Source: Neckera pumila (Eukaryota; Streptophyta; Bryopsida; Hypnales; Neckeraceae). From it: a stretch of DNA of 64,000 bases. The position numbers and the translations under genes were made by a program. The stretch lies in the NCBI GenBank assembly GCA_963969595.1, contig OZ018412.1, positions 16,246,501 to 16,310,500 of the forward strand. Direction: 5' to 3'. The notes under the pieces were generated by a model, which was not told the DNA's origin, made no database searches, and saw only the letters and a list, made by a program, of their open reading frames with translations. This document shows positions 28,640 to 39,470 of the stretch, piece after piece (position 1 is the first letter of the stretch; the number at the start of each line of letters is the position of its first letter).

Positions 28640-30660
28640 GAGTACTGCGGGAAGGGAAGAAGGTAACCCCGAGATGATTGGTGAAATAACATATGATTAA
28701 AAGACAAACGTTCAAGCACCTGGAAATGACGCCTCCTTGGACAAAACCGAGACAGCCGGATGCTCCACAAAAAAATTCTTCTCAAACGGAATTAGGTTTT
28801 CAAACTCCTGCTGAGGAAGAGCTATGTTGTCCAAATCACGCTTGCTCCCCCCACCATCTCCTCCTCCTCCTCGACCTCCATATCCACCACCCCCTCTGCC
28901 ACCACTACCACCACCACCATAACCTCCGCCACCACTGTAATCTCCTCCTCCAAAGTCGCTGCACGAAAAAAGAAATTCGAATTAGCTCAAAGATTAATCT
29001 CCTACATCATAGAAACCAATTCCACACTAACGGAATTTCCAATTCTTACACTACCATACCACTCGCGAATACAGTATCATACCTCTTCCTGTCACGAAAG
29101 GACGAAGAATCGCTGTACCTGCTGTCGAATCGACTCATTTTCACCGACCTTCACACGAACTCAGTAATTCCCAAGTAGAATCTGGAAGAACGCAACACAA
29201 AACAACACTTAGTCCCGTTCCACACACCAAAGCCTAAGTCGTCACAAAATTCGACCGGCACACACCATCAGCAGGCAACCTTGCTCATAGAAAGGCCAAA
29301 TCAACAACAAAACCAAGAAACAACCGCAAGCAATCACGCTCATCAGCCTTAGCTTGAGTTAACATAAGCGAGTTGCCCACACAGGGGATCCAATTACTCG
29401 TAACGTGACAACATCTTCCTTCACTCGGCAATCTGTAGACGAAACCCTACGAGAGCTCCAATTAGAGGTAATTCGGATCATAAGATCAGGTTTAAAACTA
29501 TTGCAGGCTCCGAAATTTCCTTTAATTTCAAAGACGGTGCCAGTGATTCTAATCATAAATTCCCGCGTCGCCTGACAAATCCGAAACAATCCGAAACAAT
29601 CCGAAACAATCCGAGACAACAGTCTCTCAATTATTCTAATGAGCAACTAATCTATGAACATCGAAATCGCGATAATAAACAGACTAATCTCCATCACAAG
29701 ACTGCTCTTAACGATTAAGCAGCTAGCGCGCATTATCCTCATCGTCTCCTCCTTGAATTGCATTTTTCTAATCCGTAGACATAATTTATTCTTTTCCTCA
29801 AGTTTATCTGTCAATGTAGCCAATTACTCGATCCACAAGCTAGAAAGCTCTGAAAGCAATCATCAACGCCAGCAAGCACATAAGCCCGATACAGAGCAAT
29901 GCACACATCATATCCACCCGCGCAACATTCAACCACGCATTTGCCCGACAACATGAAAAATTCAGCGAGTAAACCTTAAAGCGGCACACGCATCAGTCTT
30001 ATAAAAATCACAAAACAATCATAGAAACGAGCTCTGACTCCACCCGCGCTTTCACTTCGGTCCCCTATGGAATTAGGTATAATCCGATTGTGTGATCTAC
30101 TGCTTCGCTCGATACAATTCAAATTATCGCAGACCGTGTTGAATCAAGGGCATGAAAGCAAACGTCAATTAGAGGAGCAGCAATGCATGCAAAGACGCCT
30201 TTGCAGAGGGGAGCATGAAGGCATGGCAAAGAAGCTGCAGGGAGAAGCAGCGAGAGAGCAGTGACAGCAGCCATGGAAGGCACCAAGAACTCGGAGAAAA
30301 CATCAGCGCAAACTCCATAAGACTCCGACTAGGGATTTCTGATTAAAAAAATTCTCACAGAGAATTGGAAGCCAGAAGAGTAGGCAGGCATACAGAAGAG
30401 AAGCAAAAGAAGGTCGAACAGAGGTCGGCAAACGACAGGCGATGGTGTACCTGGCTGCCGTAGACTCGCAAAAGCCGGCAATGGAAGGTTTCGAGGCGAG
30501 ACCGCGCGAGTGAGGGCTGGCAACACTACTGCTAAAGAAGGGGGTTAGAGCAGCAACATACCCCGAAAGAGATTGAGGCTGATACCCTGAATTCGTGACT
30601 CAGAGACACCGATAGGGATTCAGATTGATACCCGAGATTCGGGACTCAGGTGCCTGGGTG
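28640..30660 (-). pseudogene. Partial duplicate of the RH20-type helicase: leader, exon 1 and exon 2 only
   Basis: Closely similar to 20668-21840. Exon 1' (29138-29083) encodes the same MSRFDSRYSDSSSFRDRK. Exon 2' (28958-28720) keeps the splice sites, the Gly/Tyr-rich segment and [15 protein letters not shown], but has lost exactly 81 bp (27 codons, parental 20768-20848), so the frame and phase at the donor are kept. All helicase motifs are absent because similarity ends in intron 2 at about 28640. The UTR intron donor and acceptor are also kept (30450, 29182), but the intron is 1.27 kb instead of 0.33 kb. The copy is on the same strand and its last donor is about 155 bp upstream of the start codon of the RING-ligase-like gene. 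An acceptor-like TTTGTAG at about 28603 lies between them. The parent helicase cannot be made from this copy. It could act as a donated promoter and leader or make a short Gly-rich peptide. Confidence 0.85.
29346..30298 (-). other. Extra 950 bp in the UTR intron of the duplicate
   Basis: In the parent, the words GCTCATCAG and CGCAAACTCC are about 20 bp apart (near 21432-21470). In the copy they are separated by about 950 bp of moderately GC-rich, unique DNA. It contains an 11-bp tandem array (unit ACAATCCGAAA, about four units near 29577-29615) and no recognisable gene. It is either an insertion here or a deletion in the parent. Confidence 0.55.
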
Positions 30661-30720
30661 AACACAGACCCCGATAGAGATTGAGATTAACACCCGGTAT
30701 TCGGGGCTCCACCATGATCT
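30545..30720 (-). repeat. Tandem promoter-proximal repeats
   Basis: A block containing CCCGAAAGAGATTGAGG or CCCGATAGAGATTGAGA, followed by GATACCC and an ATTCGGGACTC-like word, occurs three times within 175 bp. The parent gene has one fuller unit at 21715-21825. The amplification is specific to the duplicate's upstream region. Confidence 0.55.
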
Positions 30721-30781
30721 GTAAGGGTCTCTAAATTAAAATCTGCGGTTATTTTTGGATTTCCCGTACCCAGATTCGGCA

Positions 30782-31718
30782 TTATCCCCTAAAGTTCCAT
30801 GACTATGTTTTCACCAAAAAAAAGCTCAAAAACTGTCATTTTTAGAACAAGTACCAAATTTTTTCCCTAAACGTTTATTGACACATGTAACCATAGGATC
30901 TTGTAGTACAGTGGTTTGAAAAGATGTGGAAAAAATTTCAAAAATTTCTACCACGTGGATTGCAAGATATTAGCATTTGAATTGGCAAAAAAACTTTTTT
31001 TGTCCCTGCAAAAAATCAGGCAGTTGCATTTCACAAGTTCACTTTTGTATGAAAAAATATCCAAAACGGTAGGTAACTCTTTGGATTCGTTACTCACGGC
31101 AAGTTGGCTACATGTTTGAAAAATTTCACATCATTTGGAATTGTACAACATATAGGAAAAAAATTAATAGGTAGATAGTAGTAGAGAATAATTCAAAATA
31201 CTAAATTCTTAAGAATTTGGTTATAGAATTGAAACATGCCAATCCCAATGGTTGCAATATTGTAATAAACAATATACATCCTATGATTTTATGTTTTTCA
31301 AAAAATATTGAAAATTGAATAAGATAGAGGAATTCAAAGTTTATTTTAGAGTAGAAAATCTGTAACTACCCGCAAACAAAAAATCCCCATAACTTCTGAC
31401 TCATTAATAAAAATGGAATGATTCAAAGCTTTCCATGCATTTTAATTCTAGAAAACCAATTTCAAACCTTTTTTTTTTGAAAAAAATGATATTTTCTTTA
31501 TCTATCCAGACTACCCATTTATGAAAAAAGAGTAACATATTAGGCCGTAACTTTTGGCTCATATTTCCAAATGTCATGAAATTTAGTACATATGAAAGAT
31601 ATTCCTTGTCCTTACCTTCTATTAAAATTTGGGCCAAAAATATAAAATTGCTAGTCACACATATCTGCCCAAAATTTCTATGTAGCAAAAAAATGCATGT
31701 TGTTCTTTTAGGGGTTAA
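30782..31718 (-). mobile_element. TTAA-type element, long subfamily B (937 bp)
   Basis: The left end is TTATCCCCTAAAG and the right end is CTTTTAGGGGTTAA. The interior is collinear with 33015-33948 (GATCTTGTAGT, GGAATTGTACAACATATAGG, AATCCCAATGGTTG). No long ORF is present. Confidence 0.7.
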
Positions 31719-32389
31719 TTAAGTCATTTTTGTAGTAGAAAAGTGTCACGTGCCATCTTGTGATTGATGCGAGGTGACATGGACTATTAAGAATCTGATG
31801 TGGAAATTCAATTTTGACACTTCCGTAATGCTGACGCAGACCTTTACATATGGTAGTTGGGGGGGGGTCTTCAACAATAGCGTACTTTACAAGTGTCATA
31901 CGTATCCCTTTTGCATTCTTGAAAAGAAGAGCCCAAATGTTGAGCCTTCTATATTTCTTGAAATCAATAACTATACCCTCCCTTTGGTAACTAAAAAAAC
32001 AAGGGAGAGCAAAATCACTAGTTGTATACTCCATAATGTTATGTAATTTTAAATATGAATTCAAATTTTTCATTTGTGCTAAATAATACATTTCAAATTT
32101 GAATTCATATTTACCTTAGGGACATTTAGAAATACAAAACTAACCACTAACAAACATGGTCAATTTTTACATTTATCTACAAATAAAGCAATGAGAAGAC
32201 TAATTATCTTTGACTTTCAAAGCCCGCATGCTTTCAAAGTTTTTGGAAATTATTTTTCAGACCTACATTAATTTTTTCTATTGGTACTCATAGCAATACA
32301 TTGTTAAAGTCATATTATTATTAAAATAATTAAATTAGAGTAGTTTGAAATATTATTGAATCAATTTTCACAAAAATAAGACTTTGTAG
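31719..32389. other. Intergenic AT-rich DNA between elements
   Basis: Two overlapping ORFs on opposite strands (32091-31708 minus, 127 aa; 31774-32046 plus, 90 aa) lie here. Neither has a recognisable domain. A short inverted repeat AAATTTGAATTCATATTTA flanks about 32050-32115. Confidence 0.35.
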
Positions 32390-32750
32390 TAACCTTGATT
32401 TTATACCTTTACTAACAAGTCAAATTAGGGTATTCAAGATACTAACCAATGCGTAAGTCAATTCTACACATAATGAATTCAAATCAATAATGCCCTAAAT
32501 ATCTAAATGCCTTATAGCATATTGCCTATATTTGAAATTGTTATAGAATAATTATCTAGTTAAAATTTTAATAATTTAAAAAATACAAAGTTACAAATTA
32601 CAACTTTGAAATTTTTGAATTTTATATTTATAGATGATCAAATATTAAAATTTTAGCTTTTTAAAATATTAAATAAATCCAAACTAATAGTAACAATAGA
32701 TCAACTAGATCTATGGTGTAGAAATATCACTACCTAGCAAAGATATTAGG

Positions 32751-32954
32751 GGAGATTTGAGGCCTAAAAAGCCTGCAAGTTATCTAGAGTTCCCAGATTG
32801 TGGAAACTTGCCCCATCAGCAATTTGACATGATTGAGACTATGCCAAGTCAGATAATGCATTTTTTGAAAAAAATAATTTAAAAAAATCCGATGGTTCAT
32901 AGTAGGAAATCAGGTTTGAAACGGCCCTCCCTTGCCTTCAAATCTCTTCTAGTG
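32751..32954. mobile_element. Small MITE with GGGGAGATTTGAGGC-like ends
   Basis: The left end is TTAGGGGAGATTTGAGGCC and the right end is its imperfect inverse, CTTCAAATCTCTTCTA. It is about 200 bp without an ORF, and resembles the CATTAGAG family in layout. Confidence 0.35.
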
Positions 32955-33014
32955 GTTATCCCCTGGGGTCTTCAAGTTAGAGATGGACATCCATACTTCT
33001 TCAATCTTGACCAT

Positions 33015-33948
33015 TTAACTCCTAAATGTATTTGATTAGTATGTTTTCACCAAAAGCGCTCTAAAATTGCCATTTCTAATACAAATACCCAATTTTGGTA
33101 AAAAAAACATTTTTGGACACATGTAACCATAAGATCTTGTAGTGCACCGGTTTGAGAAGATGTGGAAACAATTTCAGAATTTTCCACCATGTAGATTACA
33201 AGATATCAGTGTTGAATTGAGAAAAATCCTTTTGTCCTTGCAAAAATCCATGCAGCTGCACTTCACAAGGTCACATTTGTATAAAAAAATGTACAAAATG
33301 GTGGTTACTCTTAGGATTCATTTTTGAATTCAAGTTGGCTATATGCTTGAAAAATTTCAAATCGTTTGGAATTGTACAACATATAGGAAAAAAATAGTAA
33401 ATAGAAAGAAGTAGATAATGATTCAAAACACTAAATTGTTAAGAATTTAATTATAGAATTGGAAAATGCCAATCCCAATGGTTGTAATGTTGTAATAAAT
33501 AATCTACATCCAATGTTTTTATTTTTTTCAAAAATATTGAAAATTTAGTTAAATATAGGACTTCAAAGTTTATTTTAGACTAGAGATTCTATAACTACTC
33601 GCAAACTAAAACTCCTCATTCCTTTCATGCCATTAATCAAAATGGAATGATCCAAAGCTTTTTTGTGTATGTATAAATCTGGAGAACCAATTTCAAATTT
33701 TTATTTTTTTTAAAAGTGATTTTTTAAGAATTATTTGAGCTGCCCGCCAAGCACTGAAAACCACCTATCATACAATAACTTTTTAACCATGCAGTCAAAA
33801 GTTATGAAAATTATAGAGCCTTAAAGCTACTCCTTGGAAAAATGTTGTGGAAAAATTTCAAAAATAAAAACAAAAACTCCATTCATAATGAGCTGCCCAA
33901 ATTCACTATGTTGCCAAAAAATAGTCGGTTTAGGCATTTAGGGGTTAA
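33015..33948 (-). mobile_element. TTAA-flanked element, long subfamily B, with a related empty site (934 bp)
   Basis: The left end is TTAACTCCTAAATG and the right end is GCATTTAGGGGTTAA. The homologous stretch in copy 1 (about 23845-23870) reads CTATTTCATTTTT across the site with one TTCA in place of the two TTAA borders. The interior matches 30782-31718. This is the best evidence in the window that TTAA is duplicated on insertion. Confidence 0.8.
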
Positions 33949-36119
33949 TTCTTTTTTTCACTTTTGTAGCAAACTTAGGTCCTAAAAGAAGTTGAAAACA
34001 TTTGCCCTTGTTGTATACATTGTGAACTTTAGGATACAAAGATGTATTTAAAGATGAAAGAAAGTCCCAATTGACTTGAATTTTTTTGTAAAGCCAACAA
34101 TTTTCACAAATAGTTAAAAATGGTGCAATTTTACATATGTTGTCACTTCATTGAGGTGTAGATCGCAGAAAGAGGTTCCAAATCAAGGCTTTCTTTTTCA
34201 CTTTTGAAGAAGTGCCATAGTGGCAATATAAAATGTTACAATGGTGCTCCAAATTGCAACATTCATCCACTTATTGGATGTATAGTATGGTTTTCATCCA
34301 TAACTAGAGGATTTCATCTAATATTTTTTTTAATTTTAAAGTTGTCTGGCAATTTTATCCAATTTTTTTGGCAATCTTTATACCCTTTTTTAGCCAGATT
34401 TTTTTTCTAGTGCAATCTGGCACCAGAAAGCCAAAAAAAAAAGCCTTGTTTCAAATCACTTGCTAATTTTTAAATTGCATAGATATGTCAATTGTAGAGG
34501 AGACATACTTTTGTTTTGTAGTTAATATTGATTATAAATATATTAAGTTGTTTATACATTATTGGGGTTGAAATCACTATTAATACTTTTGGTTCATATA
34601 AGGAAAACCATATACATCAAGGCTTTTTGGGGGGCAAAATTTTGCCAGTTTTGACAGAAATGAACGAATACAGTGAAGCCCCTCCAATTTAACGCAATGG
34701 CATGCTTCCAGAAACGCAGATTCTACAGTCAAAAAAGAAGTGTTGGTATGTGTATGCAAAGGTGTGTTGATCAGGTGGGAATATAGATATGGTGAACTTG
34801 TGGCACTTAGAGGTGACCTTTATTCTCCAAGTGCGGAATCTATTCCCCTAATTGATGTACTTCATTCATTTGGAAAATAACATTTATTCCTTATAGGACA
34901 TGAAGACAAGGAGTGGATATAGGGATGGAAGTGGTTAGCAAGTAACAAATGTACAATGATTACAAGCTATGTTGATAAACCTTTAAAAGTATGGCAACCT
35001 TCACCAATGAATGCGATCAAGTCTTTGTAGAGAAATGTACCTCTACCTAATCTCATTGCTTTAGTAAATCATATTATATTGACCCATTATATAATACAAA
35101 TACACGTCTATATAATGGGTTACAGAACACATTTAAATAGCTCCCTTCTTTCCCCCAAAATTGGACAATTGTATTGATCCAAAGCGTAACTATTCTTAGA
35201 TCATATTAATATCCAATATGGTCATTTCCTTTCACAAATATAGATTTCCATACATTTTGAGAACTTTGGTGGTTCCCCATGCCCTTTAGAAGTGCACTTC
35301 TAAACGTCATATATCCAAATTAAACAAGATTCACCTTAATCAATCTCAATGGCAATATCAAAATGTCCATTTTTATATATAATTTATATTTAGAAAATAA
35401 AGCCTTTCAAATTTTTTATTTACTACACCGGAAATTTTGAAAATACTCCAATAGTTCAACAAAATTTTAGATTTACAAGCTCTATAAATAAATATCATAA
35501 TTTCTTAATGTTGAATTTATTTCACTACTTTTTAGTATTTCAAAAAGTATTTATGAATGAAAATTGAAAATTATTAGCCCTTTTTTAAACCTTCATTTTT
35601 GGTAAAAATGTAAAATTGTTCTAAAGTATATTATAGTTGATAAATTATATAAATTTTTTGAAAATTTATGAAACTAAGCAGTATGTAAATCCCTGAGAGT
35701 GTACGGTGATTAGCAATCTATAGACAAAAATATAATCCTTTAACAAAAACACACTAAATATTTTTTTGTTATAAAATATTCAACAAAATATCTATAGAAT
35801 GTAAATTAAGAATTATCATAGTAAGAAATCATCATAAGTTTTTAGAATCAACCAATAGATGGAGAATTTTTTCATGAGGCAACCATTGAGAGTTGAAATA
35901 TTGTTTACTTGAAGGATATTCATTTTAAAGATGTCTTGTATCATCTGTAGGCAAGGCAATGTTTAACTTTGAAATTTCTTAAAACATTATCAAATTTGCA
36001 AAAGATACAAAACAATTTAGTTGGATTTATATTGAATTCCTAATAATATCATGAAAATGATTTGTCATTTGTCCACTAAGATAGGGAGATTAGAAAAAAA
36101 GTTATCTCTTGGATACATA

Positions 36120-36955
36120 CACAACGGTGCTAATATGTGAGCCCAAGAATGCGAGCTTGTGAGCATTGAGCCTACAATATAGGTACCTGTAATACAGATA
36201 TCACACACTATAGAAGGTGTATGTATCATAAATACCTATAATATAGATATTTGTAACATATATAAGGTAGAGCCACCCATAATCGACCAAATAAGGAATT
36301 TCAACATGATCTATAGTAGGGAAGGCAAAACAAATATTTTTCAGAAGTACATTGATAGAAATGTCAAGGAACTTTGAAAAAATTGGTGATTTTCTTTCTT
36401 GAATTGAAATTACTATGAATTTTGGGAGGCAAAAAGTACTCTCACTAGAAGAAAACTGCGTTGGAAGCTAGGAAAACACGTGGGATTGGTTTTGTTGAGT
36501 TCCTAGTTTCTAACGCAGATTTTTGCGTTCCAACATGTTTCTGCGTTGGAATTGCAATGTAGAAATGCATTGGAACGGAAAAATCTGTGTTAGAAACTAG
36601 GAACTCAACAAAATCAATCCCACGTGTTTTCCTAGGTTCCAGCGCAGTTTTCTTCTAGTGTCTAGACTCTTCCAATTCAGACATTCAATAACTTTCTCCC
36701 TAATCATTATTTTCTACTTTCTTTTTCACAACTTGGGACATGTGTCATGTATTTATTAGTTCCAACCTTGAAAAGGAAAAAAAAAACATTCTAAGAATGG
36801 TAAAAAATGTTGAAAATGGGTCACTGGTTGGGAATAGGTGGCTCTACCTTACACTATAATCATAGACGGTTTCTATAGTATATACACCTATAACATAGGT
36901 GTGTAGTATTCTAGGCTCATGGGCTTACACTTCTATGCTCACATAATAGTAACCC
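36120..36955. mobile_element. Foldback element with arms of about 170 bp
   Basis: The left arm starts near 36125 with GTGCTAATATGTGAGCCC and contains AAGGTAGAGCCACCC near 36256. The right arm, reverse-complemented, starts GTTACTATTATGTGAGC and contains AAGGTAGAGCCACC. The same arm unit is found inverted at about 53283-53425 and 55165-55295. It carries a nested CACTA hairpin. Confidence 0.5.
36443..36660. mobile_element. CACTA-type hairpin MITE with TCT target duplication (218 bp)
   Basis: The left end is CACTAGAAGAAAACTGCG and the right end is the exact inverse CGCAGTTTTCTTCTAGTG. Both sides are flanked by TCT (36440-36442 and 36661-36663), the 3-bp duplication typical of CACTA elements. The arms pair over most of the element (GGAACTCAACAAAATCAATC and its inverse). 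Confidence 0.85.
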
Positions 36956-37502
36956 TTGATACATACACAAAGAAGATGTCAATGATGGAGAATATTTCAT
37001 TTGAATATCATGCACTAAACATATTCACTACAACAAGGTGTAATGTTTTAAATGAGTTTTTAAGTATAGTCTTTGTAGTATGATTTCTAATAATTTTTTA
37101 TTAAAAATCTCTAAAGATTATTTCTTATAATCTTACTACTAGGACTCACTTAAAACACCCCATCTTATAGTAGTGATTCTAGTCAATGCAAGGTAAGTTA
37201 AGAGATCTATTAATCACTAGGCACTAATTTTCATCTTAGCACAAAGATACATATTGATTTCTTCAATGCACTATATGCATGTATCAATGAACCGACTATG
37301 AACCAACAAATTAACAATGAACTTATTAAAGAATGAACATTCTTTGAGTCCCAAATTCAAAATTCATAGCTAATTCTACAAAGGTCCCAAAATATGGAAC
37401 ATCTTAAATTAGATGCCAATTCCCTTTCTCATTCATTCAAGAAAAATTCTTGGAATTTATTTCAATAAGTCAAACTCCTTAAAATTGCAAATTGGTTGGT
37501 AA

Positions 37503-37742
37503 CATTAGAAGGGATTTAGGGCCAAGAAAGTGCTGTTTCAGGCTTGTTCCCCAATCTGTCCTTACGTTGTGAACAGTGGTATGGGCTATCAAAAAAATAT
37601 ATTTTAAAAATTTGATGTGGCAAAAGTTTGGCCATGTTATCTTGCTACAGTGGTGCAGTTCTAGCAGTCGGGAATTGTGCGAAACTTTTAGAGAACTTAT
37701 AGGAACTCGTGACCCTTTAGAGGGCCCGAATTTTCTCTAATG
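37503..37742. mobile_element. CATTAGAG-terminus MITE, third copy (240 bp)
   Basis: The left end is CATTAGAAGGGATTTAGGGCC with small changes and the right end is GGGCCCGAATTTTCTCTAATG with small changes. No ORF. Confidence 0.5.
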
Positions 37743-38885
37743 AATAGTCATTTTATAGACCTCCTGTCTAACATGGTTAATGATCAATTGGTGCATGGGA
37801 TGTCAATGCTACCTTATATGTACTTTATTGTTTAGATTGATGGAGAAATTCAGGCAAACATAGATCGAAACTTGAGCACAACTAAGTATATATGAAGTAA
37901 AACAATGCAATGTTGTCAGTCACCCAATTCCAACCTCTAGCTATTAAACCTTCTCATTTGCATCACTCACCCACGCATTACTGCAATCTTAGCCCCCATA
38001 TAGGATCATGACAATGCACATGGGGAGGTAACACATCAATGTGTGGTTTAGCATGAGTGGTTGCCCAGGCTTTACCAATATTGTCCCCACAAACTTTGAA
38101 AAAACACAAAAAATTCATTTCTTGTTAGAATGTCTTGATTCTACTTGCAAATGGCTTCTCTCCAACTTCTCAATCTCTAAAAAAATACGTGAGTTGACAA
38201 ATCACTTCTCCAAGATACCTCGATAGCAAATCAAATCTGCTTGATAATAGGCATGTTTACATACCTTTTGCCTCTACAAAGCTACATCAAGTGCTCAATC
38301 TCCTCCATTGATCCATGACTCAATACTTCTTTACCTGAATGATAACTCTATAAGTTGTTGAAACTACCCAATTCAGCGCAAGATTTCAAATCTAGCCGGA
38401 ACTTGAACAATTGTGAGTTGTCTGTATCACAACTGCAATATGGATGTACTAACTTCAGTTGCAGACAGTCTTTGAATTGCAGTAAAATCTTACAAGCATA
38501 GAAGAAATGATCATCTCTTTGTAGGCAGAAGAAGAAGGGTTCCATATAGAAGGCCTGAGTGCAATTGTTGGTTAACATTTCTTCTATTTCATCAATACGA
38601 GAAACAAATAGTTGTATAAATAGAAAAATATCTTCACTTAAGTCCAAAGGCCTGTCTTGTGCAACTCCGCCTGGTCGTATGTAACTGGCAGGCATGCATC
38701 CTAGCTTCTGAAACTCTTTCATAGAATTCTAAAAGTTTTTCTCGCTCTTCAAAGGTCCACAGGAACGGAATTAATGTCCCCACATCCATAGCATGAGTAG
38801 TTAAAGCAAGGAAATGATTTAAAATTTGAGGTATTTCACGAAATAATACTCGTAGCCCATGAAGGAAGTTGATCTGTCACCCATT

Positions 38886-39344
38886 TAAGGTAAAAGACCC
38901 CATTGCGGTCAGAATTAGGAGTGTGCCCTTGTGCCATTGCTGAAATTTTTCAAATTTTTTCCCATACAAAGATAAAAAATGAATTTCTGTTGTGAGAGAC
39001 AGTGAAGACATTTGAAATTATATTTTTTGGACCAAGTATGAATTAGTTCTGAATTTTTGAAGTGATCAGCCCATAGTGGGTTGTAGGCTACCTCATGACC
39101 AACAAAATCTGAATCCAATATGGTCATCTTCCTACCCAATGCAATCACAACATTTTCAAACATGGAAGACCTAAAAAATCAGTTTTTACAAAGAGTTTTA
39201 CACTGAAAAGTTGGAAGTACCTATTGAGGTCACTAATTAATCCATAACTACCATGTAAGGCATTGATTGTGGTCTGAAAAACTACAATGGGGTCATTAGG
39301 TGTCCATCATGGGCCATTTGACCGCAATGGGGTCTTTTACCTTA
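38886..39344. mobile_element. MITE with perfect 25-bp terminal inverted repeats (459 bp)
   Basis: The left end begins TAAGGTAAAAGACCCCATTG and the right end is its exact inverse ending CAATGGGGTCTTTTACCTTA; five further bases also pair. It sits inside the 38.57-39.36 kb insertion of copy 2. No ORF of note is present and the superfamily is unassigned. Confidence 0.7.
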
Positions 39345-39470
39345 TTTTTAGTTTATACCCATGAAGGAAGTATAACATGCTGACACTTTGGCTCAATTGA
39401 GATTGCCATAGAAAAGAAGATGCTTGTGCCAAGAGTTGCCTTGCTATGTAATCCTTCGTTTCCTCTAAAA

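Larger units (their letters stand above)
32390..39470. repeat. Segmental duplication, copy 2 (expanded by insertions)
   Basis: Homologous to 23410-26930 in the same orientation. It is twice as long because it has acquired a TTAA element (33015-33948), a block at about 36050-37742 with nested foldback and CACTA elements, and an insertion at 38568-39360. Its end (39360-39470) matches 26813-26930, the DNA just past the RING-like gene's stop codon, so the duplicated unit reached that gene's 3' edge but not its coding exons. Confidence 0.7.

Noticed and set aside
28693..29178. 161-codon plus-strand ORF with His-rich stretch, and its parent-like counterpart at 20755-21099
   Set aside because: Both are antisense shadows of the Gly/Tyr-rich segment of helicase exon 2; the His/Leu-rich runs are the complement of glycine codons.
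38348..38722. 124-codon minus-strand ORF, the longest in the copy 2 flank
   Set aside because: Its homologue in copy 1 (about 26540-26760) is interrupted by stops, the frame crosses into an unrelated insertion, and no domain is visible. It looks like chance openness in duplicated 3' flank DNA.
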